64,000 nucleotides of DNA from HGM04593 sp045661225 (GTDB taxonomy: Bacteria; Bacteroidota; Bacteroidia; Bacteroidales; Bacteroidaceae). Shown in pieces: positions 40,466-51,800 of this stretch. The notes beneath the pieces were generated by a model that had not been told where the DNA came from, did not search any database, and worked only from the letters and a program-made list of their open reading frames with translations. The stretch is from the NCBI GenBank assembly GCA_045661225.1, contig JAZRFF010000018.1, positions 1-64,000 of the forward strand, written 5' to 3'. Numbering within the stretch: the first letter of the stretch is position 1; every line of letters begins with the position of its first letter. Position numbers and translations under genes: made by a program.

Positions 40466-42748
40466 TTATTTTTTCTTTTTATTCACCATTGCGTCAATTG
40501 CCGCCACTGCTGTAACATTAAGAATTTCCTGTATGGAGCTTTCAAAGTCTATAAAGTGTATAGGCTTGTTGAGTCCCATCTGAATAGGTCCTATTATCTC
40601 AACGTCGGGGCTAAGTGCCTGCAACATTTTATATGAAGAGTTTGCCGAGTTCAGATTCGGGAACACAAGTGTGTTAACCTCTTTGCCTTTGAGACGAGTA
40701 AAGGGATAGCGCTTGTCACGCAACTCGCTATTCATTGCAACGTTGACCTGCATCTCACCATCAATAGCCCAATCGGGGTATTTTTCTTGCAGATAAGCAA
40801 TAACGTTTTTAACACGTTCGGCCGAACCGCCCTTATCCGAACCGAAGTTAGAATAAGAGGTCATTGCTATTACTGGCTCGTGGTTAAAGAAGCGTACGGC
40901 TTTTTCGGACAAACGTGCAATATCGACCAAAGTTTCAAACTCCGGCGCACGGTTGATAAGAGTATCGGCAATAAAATATGTACCCTTCTTCGAGTTAAGA
41001 ATGTGCATAGTACCAAAGGTGCTGAATCCCTCTTGCATTCCAATTACCTCCTTTGCAACCTTAATGGTATTTGAATATTTAGTGTAAAGACCCGTTACGA
41101 AGGCATCGGCATCACCGGTCTCGACCATCATCATTCCAAAATAGTTACGCTCGAACATTTTATCATTAGCCTCGGCTATTGTATAACCTTCGCGCTGACG
41201 TTTGGTTGCAAGAATTTCGGCGTAACGCTCGCGACGTTCACGTTCATTCGGGTGACGCAGGTTCACAACCTCAATACCTTCGAGGCTCAAGCCTAATTCC
41301 TTTGCAAGTTTCGCTATTATCTCATCATTACCAAGCAGAATGGGTTGGCACAACCCTTCGGACTTTGCCTGTACGGCAGCCTTCATCATAGAGGGGTGAG
41401 CACCTTCGGCAAACACGACGCGCTGCACCTCGGTACGTGCCATATCGTATATCTGCTGAGTGAGTTTAGAACTACGACCCATAAATTCAAGCAGGTGCTC
41501 CTTGTAAGCGTCCCAATCAGTGATTTTTTTACGCGCCACACCGCTCTCTATAGCCGCTTTTGCCACAGCGGTAGAAACCTCTACAAGCAAACGAGGGTCA
41601 ACGGGCTTTGGAATAAAATAATCGCGACCGAACGAAAGGCGACCTACTTTATAGATTTTATTAACCACTTCGGGAACCGGTTTCTTCGCAAGTTCGGCAA
41701 TAGCACGTACGGCTGCCAGTTTCATCTCCTCATTTATAGCAGTAGCAGCAACATCAAGCGCGCCACGGAATATATAAGGAAAACCTATAACGTTGTTTAT
41801 TTGGTTAGGATAGTCACTGCGTCCGGTACTCATCAGAACATCGGGACGACTCTCCATAGCCTCCTCGTATGTAATCTCGGGTTCGGGATTTGCAAGAGCA
41901 AAGACAATAGGGTCTTTAGCCATTGAACGCACCATATCTTTTGAAAGTACATTACCTTTAGAAAGTCCCAAAAAGACATCTGCTCCTACAATAGCTTCGC
42001 TAAGAGTGTGTATATCGGTACGAGATGTTGCAAATTCAAGTTTCTCGGGAGTGAGATTAGAACGCTCGGTGCTGATTACTCCGCGGCTGTCGAGCATTAC
42101 TACATTCTCTTTCTTTACTCCAAGTGCTATATAAAGCTTTGTACAAGATATTGCAGCAGCACCGGCACCATTTACAACAACTTTTACATCGGCAATATTC
42201 TTTCCATTAACATCAAGTGCATTCAAAAGACCGGCTGCCGAGATTATGGCTGTACCGTGCTGGTCGTCGTGCATAACAGGAATATCAAGTTCCTCTTTCA
42301 AGCGACGTTCAATCTCAAAGCACTCAGGTGCCTTTATATCCTCGAGGTTTATACCTCCAAAGGTTGGAGCTATGGCTTTTACTGCCTCTATGAATTTTTC
42401 GGGATTTTCCTGGTCAACCTCAATGTCGAACACGTCGATTCCGGCGTAAATCTTGAACAGAAGACCTTTTCCCTCCATTACCGGTTTGCCCGCAACAGCA
42501 CCAATATTGCCAAGACCAAGAACGGCTGTACCATTAGAAATTACAGCCACCAGATTACCTTTATCGGTATATTTATATGCATTCTGCGGGTCATTCTGAA
42601 TCTCAAGACAAGGTTCGGCTACTCCGGGAGAGTATGCCAACGAGAGGTCAGTCTGTGTAAAGTAAGGCTTTGTGGGAACGACCTCTATTTTTCCGGGACG
42701 CTTCCCTGCGTGATAATTCAACGCATCTTCTTTTGTTATTTTTGCCAT
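40466..42748 (-). CDS. maeB: NADP-dependent malic enzyme with phosphotransacetylase domain
   Basis: The 760-residue MaeB-type enzyme decarboxylates malate to pyruvate. The malic part (about 1-425) has YSPGVAEPCLEI, GLGNIGAVAGKPVMEGK, VMHDDQHGTAIISAAGLLNAL and the NADP-binding VVVNGAGAAAISC. The C-terminal part (about 430-755) is a PTA_PTB domain (VVFAEGAHPSMMKAA, ADTLINRAPEF, GPIQMGLNKP), which in MaeB serves allosteric control by acetyl-CoA. It lies upstream of nothing on its strand except the terminator; 30 bases separate it from the TIGR02757 gene. Confidence 0.96.
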   Translation of the reverse strand: MAKITKEDALNYHAGKRPGKIEVVPTKPYFTQTDLSLAYSPGVAEPCLEIQNDPQNAYKYTDKGNLVAVISNGTAVLGLGNIGAVAGKPVMEGKGLLFKIYAGIDVFDIEVDQENPEKFIEAVKAIAPTFGGINLEDIKAPECFEIERRLKEELDIPVMHDDQHGTAIISAAGLLNALDVNGKNIADVKVVVNGAGAAAISCTKLYIALGVKKENVVMLDSRGVISTERSNLTPEKLEFATSRTDIHTLSEAIVGADVFLGLSKGNVLSKDMVRSMAKDPIVFALANPEPEITYEEAMESRPDVLMSTGRSDYPNQINNVIGFPYIFRGALDVAATAINEEMKLAAVRAIAELAKKPVPEVVNKIYKVGRLSFGRDYFIPKPVDPRLLVEVSTAVAKAAIESGVARKKITDWDAYKEHLLEFMGRSSKLTQQIYDMARTEVQRVVFAEGAHPSMMKAAVQAKSEGLCQPILLGNDEIIAKLAKELGLSLEGIEVVNLRHPNERERRERYAEILATKRQREGYTIAEANDKMFERNYFGMMMVETGDADAFVTGLYTKYSNTIKVAKEVIGMQEGFSTFGTMHILNSKKGTYFIADTLINRAPEFETLVDIARLSEKAVRFFNHEPVIAMTSYSNFGSDKGGSAERVKNVIAYLQEKYPDWAIDGEMQVNVAMNSELRDKRYPFTRLKGKEVNTLVFPNLNSANSSYKMLQALSPDVEIIGPIQMGLNKPIHFIDFESSIQEILNVTAVAAIDAMVNKKKK

Positions 42749-42778
42749 TATAATCAGTTTTTATCGTATCGTGTTAAT

Positions 42779-43558
42779 TTATATTCTTAAAGTCTCTATG
42801 AAACCATCGCCGGCTTCACCTACTCCAAAAAGAGCAAAATCGTAGCGAACGGGGTCATCGGGCGAAAGTTCACGCAGCCTCGAGGTTAGTTCTTCAACAG
42901 CACGACGGTCATTTTGTTTACGTGTTACAAGACCAAGCAAACGAGCTGTACGCGCAACGTGAACATCAAGAGGTATCATCAGCTGCGACTGCGGCACAGC
43001 GTCCCATATTCCAAGGTCGACAATACCGTCCTTTCGGCAAAGCCAACGTAGCATCATATGCATACGCTTACAAGCCGAGGGCGCCTTTCCCTTTTTGCCA
43101 ACAGGGTCGCTTATATGCCTTGTAGCGGCACCACCATTTGCAGCAGAAAATTCACCACGCAGACGCTCGATGCCGTCCCAAGGGGAACAACCGGTAAAAA
43201 GCGGTTCCATTGAACCGTATCGTTCGTAAACACTCTTAAGCCCACGGCAGATGTATTTAAAATCTGCAGCAAAGAATGTTCGATGAATATTCAATCTATC
43301 ATCAAGCCCTTCCCATTCGCCGGCCATCACATATTCATAAGGCTTCGAATGCATTATATCCACAAACATCTTGTTGCCAGAGCGCAGAATCATTTTGCGA
43401 TTGCCCCACGCAATAACCGATGCCAGCAAGGCGGATATTTCAATATCCTCCTTGCGTGTGAAAGAATGAGGAAAGCTTATAGGGTCGTCAGGAATAAAAT
43501 CCGCACAATTGTACTGTGCAACCTTTTCGTCGAGCACAGCCTTCAGTTTCACCATCAT
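42779..43558 (-). CDS. TIGR02757 family protein (DUF2400)
   Basis: The 259-residue protein has DPISFPHSFTRKEDIEISAL and the late LRWLCRKDGIVDLGIW and MIPLDVHVARTARLLGL segments typical of TIGR02757. It shares the helix-hairpin-helix glycosylase-like fold in its second half (IPLDVHVAR resembles the catalytic-Asp region of Nth). Function is unknown. It starts one base after the dapA stop, so the two are translationally linked. Confidence 0.85.
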   Translation of the reverse strand: MMVKLKAVLDEKVAQYNCADFIPDDPISFPHSFTRKEDIEISALLASVIAWGNRKMILRSGNKMFVDIMHSKPYEYVMAGEWEGLDDRLNIHRTFFAADFKYICRGLKSVYERYGSMEPLFTGCSPWDGIERLRGEFSAANGGAATRHISDPVGKKGKAPSACKRMHMMLRWLCRKDGIVDLGIWDAVPQSQLMIPLDVHVARTARLLGLVTRKQNDRRAVEELTSRLRELSPDDPVRYDFALFGVGEAGDGFIETLRI

Positions 43559-43559
43559 T

Positions 43560-44441
43560 TTACTGCATTAACAGAGCTTGTCCGAGCTTGTCGTATGTAT
43601 CCTTTGTTGCAGGAACCAAAGGCAAGCGGAGGTTATTCTCAAGCAATCCCATAATGTTCATAAGCGCCTTTATTCCGCTAGGGTTTCCATCGACAAAAAT
43701 CAGTCTAAACAGTTCCGCAAGACGGCTATTGATGACACGAGCCTCTTCGGGGCGTCCTTCCTGCATAGCCTTAACAAGAGCACTCATCTCGCGCGGATAG
43801 GCATTACCGAATACCGATATAACACCCACGCCGCCAACATTCATAATATCGACGGTCAAGGCATCGTCACCCGAAAAAATTTCAAAGTCTGCCGGCATAA
43901 TAGCTGCAAGTTCGCTTATCTGTCCGATATTGCCCGAAGCTGCTTTAAAGCCAACAATATTAGGACACTCGTTAACAATGCGGGCTACCGTTGATGGAAG
44001 TATATCGACACCCGTCCTGCCAGGAACGTTGTACATATAAATAGGGAGCTCTGTCGCTTGTGATATTGCTTTGTAGTGCTGATATATACCCTCCTGTGAA
44101 GGTTTGTTGTAATATGGTGCAACTGACAATATTGCATCTACACCTGTAAGGTCTTCGTTTTTAATTTCATCGACAAGCGCACGAGTGCAATTTCCGCCCA
44201 TTCCAACCATTATAGGCATTCTGCCGTCGACCTGCTTTATGACGCGCTTTCGAATCTCACGTTTTTCTTCAGTTGTCAACGTGGGAGTTTCGGCTGTAGT
44301 GCCGAGCACGCATAGAAAAGAGGTTCCGCAGTCAATGTGCATTTGCACCAATCTTTCCAATGCGACATAATCAACCTCACCGGCATTTGTAAATGGCGTT
44401 ACAAGAGCGACGCCCATACCTGTAAATCTTTTTCGCATCAT
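43560..44441 (-). CDS. dapA: 4-hydroxy-tetrahydrodipicolinate synthase
   Basis: The 293-residue enzyme condenses pyruvate with aspartate semialdehyde, the first committed step to lysine and diaminopimelate. GTTAETPTL (about 48-56), the catalytic Tyr137 in YMYNVPGRTG and the Schiff-base Lys166 in VGFKAASGN are present at standard spacing. It heads a minus-strand pair with the TIGR02757 gene, with maeB 30 bases farther on. A 118-base AT-rich gap separates it from ligA. Confidence 0.96.
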   Translation of the reverse strand: MMRKRFTGMGVALVTPFTNAGEVDYVALERLVQMHIDCGTSFLCVLGTTAETPTLTTEEKREIRKRVIKQVDGRMPIMVGMGGNCTRALVDEIKNEDLTGVDAILSVAPYYNKPSQEGIYQHYKAISQATELPIYMYNVPGRTGVDILPSTVARIVNECPNIVGFKAASGNIGQISELAAIMPADFEIFSGDDALTVDIMNVGGVGVISVFGNAYPREMSALVKAMQEGRPEEARVINSRLAELFRLIFVDGNPSGIKALMNIMGLLENNLRLPLVPATKDTYDKLGQALLMQ

Positions 44442-44559
44442 AATTATCTATTTAAATTTCGGAGTGCAAAATTACATTTTTTTTACTATTTTAGCGTATA
44501 TTTTATAATAAATATAACAATACAATGTTAAAAAAACAATAATCAACAATAGTCAGAAA

Positions 44560-46566
44560 TCAATCTCGCCCTGCAAGCATAGACAAGAATTCATCTTCGG
44601 ACACAAGTCTTACCCCCAATTTATTTGCCTTTTCCAATTTGCTCGGTCCCATATTTTCTCCGGCAAGAATAAAAGATGTAGACTTGCTGACGCTACCGAC
44701 ATTTTTTCCGCCATTAGCCTCAATCATTTCCTTATACTCGTCACGAGAGTGATGCGTAAACACACCGCTAATGACAATGCTCAGTCCTTTGAGAATATCG
44801 GTGCGTGCACGCAGTGTATCCTCCCCTAATTCAAAGTTCAGTCCTGCCTCACCAAGCCTGCGTACAAGTTCGCGATTTTCTTCTTTAGCAAAGTATGCTG
44901 TAACGCTTGCAGCTATACGTTCACCAATCTCATCAACCTCGACAAGAGCAGCAACAGTAGCGTTCATAAGCGCCTCCATACAGCCAAAGGCACGAGCAAG
45001 ACGCTTGGCAACCGTTGCCCCCACGAAGCGTATTCCCAACGCAAAGACAACCCTCTCAAAAGGCACTGCAAGTGATTCTTTTATAGCTGCAACAACATTT
45101 TCGGCCGATTTTGCACCCATACGCGGCAGGAACATAAGATCCTCGGGTTGCAGAGAGTATATATCGGCAACATTCTTAATCAGTCCATAATTAAACAGCA
45201 GCTCTATTGTCTCGGGACCTATAGAATCAATATTCATAGCCTCGCGCGAAACAAAATGCTCAATCTTACCCTTTATCTGAGGCGGACAAGCAAGGTCATT
45301 AGGACAATAATGAGCAGCTTCTCCGTCGACCCTCACAAGAGGTGTACCGCACTCGGGGCAACGCTCTATAAACATAACCTTAGGGCCAAGCATAAAACGT
45401 GCCTCAACATCGACTCCTGTTATTTTGGGAATAATTTCACCGCCTTTTTCTATGTACACCATATCTCCCAAGTGCAGGTCAAATTTCTCAATTATGTCGG
45501 AATTATGCAACGATGCACGTTTAACTACCGTACCCGACAATTGTACCGGTTCGAGATTGGCGACCGGGGTTACCACGCCGGTACGCCCCACCTGATAAGT
45601 TACCTCGTTAAGTCTCGTAAGAGCACGCTCGGCCTGAAACTTATATGCTATTGCCCAACGTGGCGATTTTGCCGTATATCCAAGATTTTTCTGTTGTCGC
45701 AACGAATTCACCTTTAGCACAATACCGTCTGTCGCAAAAGGCAAGCTCTTACGTTCCGTATCCATACGTTCTATAAAATCGAATATCTCGTCAAGCGTTC
45801 TGCATTTTCGTGTATATTCCGAAACCTTAAACCCCCAGCGCGACGCCGCAAGCAGATTTTCATAATGCCCATCGGCAGGAAGTTCATCACCAAGCATAAA
45901 ATAGAGATAGGCATCAAGATGACGCTTGGCTACGACCGTTGAATCCTGCAGTTTAAGCGTTCCCGAAGCGGCATTTCGCGGGTTGGCGAACAAAGGTTCA
46001 CTGTTTCGTTCGCGTTCCTTGTTTAACTGCTCAAACACGCCCCAGGGCATAAGCACCTCGCCTCTAATTTCGAACTCGCGAGGCCACCCTTCGCCTGTCA
46101 GCACAAGCGGCACTGTGCGAATGGTCTTAACATTAACTGTAACATCATCTCCTTTTTCACCATCGCCGCGTGTTACCGCACGCAACAATTTGCCATCGAC
46201 ATATGTGAGCGAGATTGAAGTACCGTCAAACTTAAGTTCACAGCAAATTTCAAAATCCTCGTTAAGGCTCTTGCGCACACGCTCATAGAAATCGGCCACT
46301 TCGCCCTTGGAGTAAGTATTACCAAGCGACAACATTGGATACTTGTGCTGCACCTGTTTGAATTCTTTAGTAATATCGCTTCCCACACGCAATGTAGGCG
46401 ATGTCGGGTCGTACATATCAGGATTTTCCGCTTCGAGCTGCTGAAGTTCCTTTAGCAACATATCAAATTCATAGTCACTGATTACAGGGGAGTTAAGAAC
46501 ATAATATCTGTGATTATGCCCGTGCAGTTCATTGCGGAGTTCAAGAATACGTTCCTGAGGTGTCAT
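44560..46566 (-). CDS. ligA: NAD-dependent DNA ligase
   Basis: The 668-residue essential replication and repair ligase. The Ia domain (HNHRYYVLNSPVISDYEFD), the adenylation Lys112 in CELKFDGTSISL, the OB-fold, the Cys4 zinc finger (CPECGTPL ... YCPNDLACPP), the helix-hairpin-helix array and a C-terminal BRCT domain (about 590-665) are in normal order. It is the last housekeeping gene before the phage-derived cassette, whose 3' end lies 109 bases upstream of its start. Confidence 0.97.
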   Translation of the reverse strand: MTPQERILELRNELHGHNHRYYVLNSPVISDYEFDMLLKELQQLEAENPDMYDPTSPTLRVGSDITKEFKQVQHKYPMLSLGNTYSKGEVADFYERVRKSLNEDFEICCELKFDGTSISLTYVDGKLLRAVTRGDGEKGDDVTVNVKTIRTVPLVLTGEGWPREFEIRGEVLMPWGVFEQLNKERERNSEPLFANPRNAASGTLKLQDSTVVAKRHLDAYLYFMLGDELPADGHYENLLAASRWGFKVSEYTRKCRTLDEIFDFIERMDTERKSLPFATDGIVLKVNSLRQQKNLGYTAKSPRWAIAYKFQAERALTRLNEVTYQVGRTGVVTPVANLEPVQLSGTVVKRASLHNSDIIEKFDLHLGDMVYIEKGGEIIPKITGVDVEARFMLGPKVMFIERCPECGTPLVRVDGEAAHYCPNDLACPPQIKGKIEHFVSREAMNIDSIGPETIELLFNYGLIKNVADIYSLQPEDLMFLPRMGAKSAENVVAAIKESLAVPFERVVFALGIRFVGATVAKRLARAFGCMEALMNATVAALVEVDEIGERIAASVTAYFAKEENRELVRRLGEAGLNFELGEDTLRARTDILKGLSIVISGVFTHHSRDEYKEMIEANGGKNVGSVSKSTSFILAGENMGPSKLEKANKLGVRLVSEDEFLSMLAGRD

Positions 46567-46674
46567 AGATTTATTTTTATAGTATGAAAATCACTTGCGA
46601 AGATAGCAAAATATACCGACAACCGAGTGAAGATTACTTAAAATCTTTACCCCGTTGACGGTATTTGCAAACTC

Positions 46675-48681
46675 CTATTGCTCAGCCGGCACTTCTTGTG
46701 ATTGCTCGTGAGCCTGAGCTTCGGTTTCCGCAGCCGTATGTTCCGCCGACGTTTCATTACCCTTTGCCGATGATGCCGCAAGGCGTTCAAGCAGTTCGGG
46801 CGGAACCCCTTCCATAGGAGCACCCTGTGCAGCTTGTTGTTCATTGCGTTTAAGAGCTTCAAGAATCTTTGTTGCAAACGGATAGGAACTATTTTCAAGC
46901 ATAGTCTTAACATCAATAGCATTGGCACGAAAAAGCTCCATAAGAAAGTCATTTGCAAGAAGCTGATAAGCCGGAGTGTTATACCCTTCGGTAATTGTAA
47001 GGTCAAACTCACTGTTGCGTACCTTTTCAGGGTTATACCACTTAGCCTCCTCGCTATACTGTTTGCCGGCAAGGTCAATATACTGCGCTTCGCTATAGAA
47101 TTGTTGTATGGTTTTCAGAATCTTAATATCCCGACGACGACGGAAAGTTCTAAACCCATCGAAAAGTCCTTTCAGGTTCAACGATGAGTTCTGTGTTTGC
47201 TGAGCATAAAGCGATGCCGGAGTACCGGCTTTGGGTGCCTGGCCCTGCATTGCCGAATTAACACCGGATATTTCGTTTATAAGTTGCAACTGCAGGTTAA
47301 GCAGTTCAAAATCGCCCGCTACAGCAGCACCACTATTATACTGCCGCACCACCCCGTCTATGCTTTGTCCGGGTTTTAGTTTGACAAACAGCACGCCATT
47401 GTAACGCACATACTCATCTATAACCTCTTCACGCGACATACTCTCGAAAGCCTCATCATCGACCACAAGCACTCCTTTCGAAGAGGTACTGCGAATGAAG
47501 TCTATAAGTGTAGCCGTACGGTTTATAGCACGCTGTTGGTCAATAAACTGTTCGACGAAATTACCAAGCCTGCCTTGAACAAGAGGGTAAAGATGCAACA
47601 CATAATTATGTTCTCCGTGCCAGTAAGGACTGCGTCCCTCTTGCAAGACATCGCCGTAAGGAGTCATATAGCGATAGTACCAATAGCGCTCCGTCGCAAA
47701 GGAATAATCGACAAGCAGCAACTCATCAGTTGACACTCCACGCGCCTTTCCCTCGCTGCGACGACGTTCATTCTCACCCTCGAGCAACAGCCTGCTATCT
47801 TCGTTGTAAGGCAGATAACCCCAAGTGCCTCGCTCATTATCATTCCACAGATAAGCGTCGCGTGACTCAAGTTTCCACCCTAATATCACGCGACAGAGAT
47901 TACTGCGCGAAGGTGTATAGAAAGAGAGGTTGGCTGTTTCGTCACCCTGCATAGCACGACTGCCGCCATAAAGCGCCGACAATGCTGTGCCGTAAATTTC
48001 TTTTATACGCAATTTATCCTGTGGTGTACGTCCAAAAAGCGCAAGCACGTCGGGCAGAGGCAAGTCGAAAAGTTCGCCAATGCAAGATAAATCCCACATA
48101 CGCACGTCCTCGAGATTAGTATTAAAGAACAAGCGCGACGGATTTACAGAATAAACCCAGACGTCACGCCGCTCTTTTGAGGGATTAACGCCATACTCCA
48201 CCCTCTGCGCCGTCATTCCGCCATTGAGCAACATTCTCATCGAGTCGGAATCAAGTTCCTCGGTCTCGTTAATGTCGTGTACATACTCTATTGCAACGGA
48301 CATCATCTCCCCCACAGTAGTTTCACTCTGGTCACGTGCCACACACACCGGACGCATATTATTTTGCCGCAGCTGACCATCTATATTACTCAATATAGGT
48401 GCAATCATATTGTTCTTAAGCGGCACTTTGCCATTCTTTTTTATGAGTTCGCCCTCGGTTATCTGCGCAAAAGTATCCGGGTCGGTAACATAGTCGCCCC
48501 ACTGGTCGCCATAGCTGTACATAAGACTGCGGCGCAGTTTTTGTCTCGCCTCATCGAGAGCATTCCAGCAAGCTGCACATTCAGAAAGAAAGTCGTGGGC
48601 TGTGCCAAACCTCTCTTTATCACGAAGTTCTTTTTCCGAAGCTAAAGCTATAACTCTTTTATCTAAAAATTTATTCATCAC
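46675..48681 (-). CDS. Phage portal protein, P22/crAss-like
   Basis: The 668-residue protein has the features of P22-type portals. The N-terminal helix (ARQKLRRSLMYSYGDQWGDY) is followed by KNNMIAPILSNIDGQLRQNNMRP, and WHGEHNYVLHLYPLV with QFIDQQRAINRTATLIDF gives the wing and stem. The Gln/Glu-rich low-complexity tail (about 610-668) resembles portal barrels. Portals form the dodecameric DNA gate of a phage head. It is downstream of the 1097-residue protein and no terminase or capsid gene is adjacent. Confidence 0.75.
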   Translation of the reverse strand: MMNKFLDKRVIALASEKELRDKERFGTAHDFLSECAACWNALDEARQKLRRSLMYSYGDQWGDYVTDPDTFAQITEGELIKKNGKVPLKNNMIAPILSNIDGQLRQNNMRPVCVARDQSETTVGEMMSVAIEYVHDINETEELDSDSMRMLLNGGMTAQRVEYGVNPSKERRDVWVYSVNPSRLFFNTNLEDVRMWDLSCIGELFDLPLPDVLALFGRTPQDKLRIKEIYGTALSALYGGSRAMQGDETANLSFYTPSRSNLCRVILGWKLESRDAYLWNDNERGTWGYLPYNEDSRLLLEGENERRRSEGKARGVSTDELLLVDYSFATERYWYYRYMTPYGDVLQEGRSPYWHGEHNYVLHLYPLVQGRLGNFVEQFIDQQRAINRTATLIDFIRSTSSKGVLVVDDEAFESMSREEVIDEYVRYNGVLFVKLKPGQSIDGVVRQYNSGAAVAGDFELLNLQLQLINEISGVNSAMQGQAPKAGTPASLYAQQTQNSSLNLKGLFDGFRTFRRRRDIKILKTIQQFYSEAQYIDLAGKQYSEEAKWYNPEKVRNSEFDLTITEGYNTPAYQLLANDFLMELFRANAIDVKTMLENSSYPFATKILEALKRNEQQAAQGAPMEGVPPELLERLAASSAKGNETSAEHTAAETEAQAHEQSQEVPAEQ

Positions 48682-48810
48682 TCTTTTTCTTTAAAAAACA
48701 GAAGCGCAAGCCCTTCCGACAGTCTTCAATGGAAACAACAGACGCCCCCAAAAAACTAAAGAGACTGCCCTGCAAAGAGTTCTTGCGCCCCCGATTATTC
48801 AATAAAGCTT

Positions 48811-51800
48811 TTAATAGGTATATTTTTTAATATCCTCTTCGGTAAAATTCAATCGCTCGCGTATAATCTTTTGCTGCTCGGGCGGCAGAAGCCTATAGTA
48901 CAACAATCCTTTTGCGTTACGCAAGAAACGAGGAGCAGAGGGCAACAAAGTGCCGTTATCTATCATTTTCTGAACCCCTTCTATAAATTTAGACAAGTCA
49001 TAATAACTCTCTTTGTTGTAATGAGCCGACTTAAAGTCGCCAAAGACCCGCCGCCTGTGCACGTGAGGTTTTGTTTTTTTCATCATATACTCACAATGCT
49101 TCTGCAACAGTTCCCTAAGTTCAGCCTCCCCCATACGACGGTTGTTGCCTGTATAGAGTTTAGTCCTTATGAGCAAATCCTTAATACAGTCTTTGATTCG
49201 AACAAGCAATGTACGCTCTTGCACCGTTGGATTAACATTCTCGGCAAGTTCGGCAAGGTATTCTTCAACCAACGAATAAGCATTGACAGGGTCATACTTT
49301 CCACTTTTCTTTTTTATTCCCTCATACACCTCGGGCATACCCCTGCGGTAAACCTCTTCGATAAAGTCATATATGTGATGACCGAATATCTTTAAAAGGC
49401 CTTGATGCCCTACAAGCTCGTGCAGAACGGTCTTTTCCACATTTTCGACTGACCTTGCATTAGGCAGTGCAACAGTGATTGTCTCTCCGTCTGTCCAACC
49501 TTCGGCCATCAGCTGTGTCTCGTAACGCATCACGTCCATTTCGTTGTTCACATCGGGGCGTTGCACCTGACGCATATCGGTAATAAGGTTCAGTTTCACT
49601 CCGAATTTCTCGCCCAATTCTTCGGCGCGCGCCTTGTAGGACTCAACCTGTTCTGCTGTATTTGAGGCCACCTTACTCCACACCTTACCATTGCGATTTT
49701 CCGATGGAATCTCCGTAACCCGGTTTCTCTTCATTGGTACAGGCTGACGATTTTGAAACACAGACATACGCTCCTCAATCATTTTGTTATAAACGTCCGT
49801 TTCGTTTGCCTTAACTTCTTCATTGGACATACCCCGATACTCACTGCCGAGTCCTTTGTTCATAATTTCAAGTGCACGTTCCTGAGAGGCGCCACTTTTA
49901 AGTTCTTCAATATCCTTTCTTAACGCTCTTTCATACTCGTCAAGCGCAATATCCTCCATTGGAGTAATGCGAAATACAGCCTCTTGAACCTTTGTCAGCA
50001 AACTACCTTTTTCAAGTCCATAGCGTTTCTCAATGCCACGGCGAATATCGTGCAATTCCTGCACCATTCCCGACTCGTTATATGACGACAGCTCAAGAAG
50101 GTCATTTATAATACTCTCCTCTGTTGTTGTCAACTGTTCGCCGCGCACCTTTTTATACATAGCACTCGAAACATCATCGACATTCACTCCGGTACGTTTG
50201 ACATACTGCCCCGCCTGACGCAAGAAATTTGCCGTAAGGAACCCTTTTGTAAGTTCGGTTTCGAAAGCGAGTATTCTATTGCTTCTTATTTTTCCTTTGT
50301 GCAACAGAAGATGACTTTTCAGGTTGCTTGTATTTTTAAAGAGGTGCGTATCTATTTTACGTCCCCACTCGTCGTAGTTTGTTATGCGCCACATTCCCTT
50401 TTCGTTGCGGTCGACCGTATAGTCCAAAGGCAACATAGAATCCTTTGACGAGAGAAGTATATTTTCGACCAAAAAAGCCAGTTTCGACTTTGTTTCCAGC
50501 GACACATTTTTGTCTGCAATAATTTTCTTATACTCTTCAAGAACAGCGTTGTTACCTTTTCCGCCAAAAGAGGGCAAACGCAACTCCCGCTCCAGTGCCG
50601 ACATAAACTCTTCGGGATTATAATTCAGTTCCTCGAGTTCCATTTTCTCGGGCTCGGCAAGCTTGAGTTCCTTTTTTATTTCTCCATTCTTGTCGAGTTT
50701 TATGTTCGCTCCACGCGGTCTCCAGTGGGCCAATCTCATAGCAACCAACGTAGCTGCACTCTCGCCAAAATCCTGAAAGAAGTCTACCGGGGTCACCTCG
50801 ACACCGCTCATAATCTTTTCAGTTTCGGAGACACCGGCAAACACGGCCGATTCAGCACACAGAACTTTTGAAGAGGCATAGGCTCTTTTCAGCCCGGACG
50901 TCTGCCTTGCAATTTCCCGCAACGGAGTTCCAACGACAGAAAGTGCTGTTCCCGTTAATGCACCTCTTGCCAACGACTTTAGAGCCTTTCCGGAATTTAC
51001 ACTGCTTGTATAAAGGAGGTCCTCAACAACACTGTTGGCAACATCATAAGTTCCTAATGTAAAACCCTGAACAGCAGCACCCTGAGCAATTTTCGAGCTC
51101 AAGCGTTGCGTTACAATGCGCTTAGCCGCATCGCCTGCCACTTTCTTTGTAACACCCTCGCCTGCACGTGCAAGATATATGCTTTGCGTAAGTTTGTCGG
51201 TGTAAAGAGAAGCTGCCCTCCCGACAACAGAACTTGCCATTGAGCCAAGAGCCGAAAATACAGGACTGTCAATAAGCAGAGAACCGACATTTGCTGCAAA
51301 CTGCTCCATTCTACCCGGATTATACCTATTGAGCGCCTCGCTCTGAAGAGAAGCAAAGTCGTTGTCACCGGTCTTTGCTGCAAGACCGGTCTTTGAGACT
51401 TTTCCAATCAATGAATTATCCATCGCCGAGCGTAGTATATACTCACTGCTGCTATTTGGAATATCTTCATTGATAGCCTCATCAAGCATACGGCTATAAA
51501 GTCCCGGCACAACCTTTTCATTAAGATATTTACCAACGTCTCCATCTCCGACAAAAGGCGCCACAGCTGCGGCAAGTTCTTCCACATCTATTTGGTCAAA
51601 AGTTCTCTTAATATCGTTCATAGGGTTATCGACACGCATCATTTCGCGTTGCGCAATATCAGGGTCGGCTCCGGGTACCGAAATATACTGTCTGTAAATA
51701 TCGCGCCCCTTGTTCTTGGATTCATTACGATTTTTATTATATATGCCTTTGATGGTATTGTTGTAATAACTCGTAATTACATTATCAAGCCCCTGCTCCG

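Noticed and set aside
42008..42790. 260-codon plus-strand frame opposite maeB
   Set aside because: Antisense to the well-conserved malic-enzyme domain; Cys/Tyr-rich composition with no recognisable motif.
46647..47078. 143-residue minus-strand frame inside the portal gene
   Set aside because: It overlaps the portal frame and is a Leu/Arg-rich shift of it.
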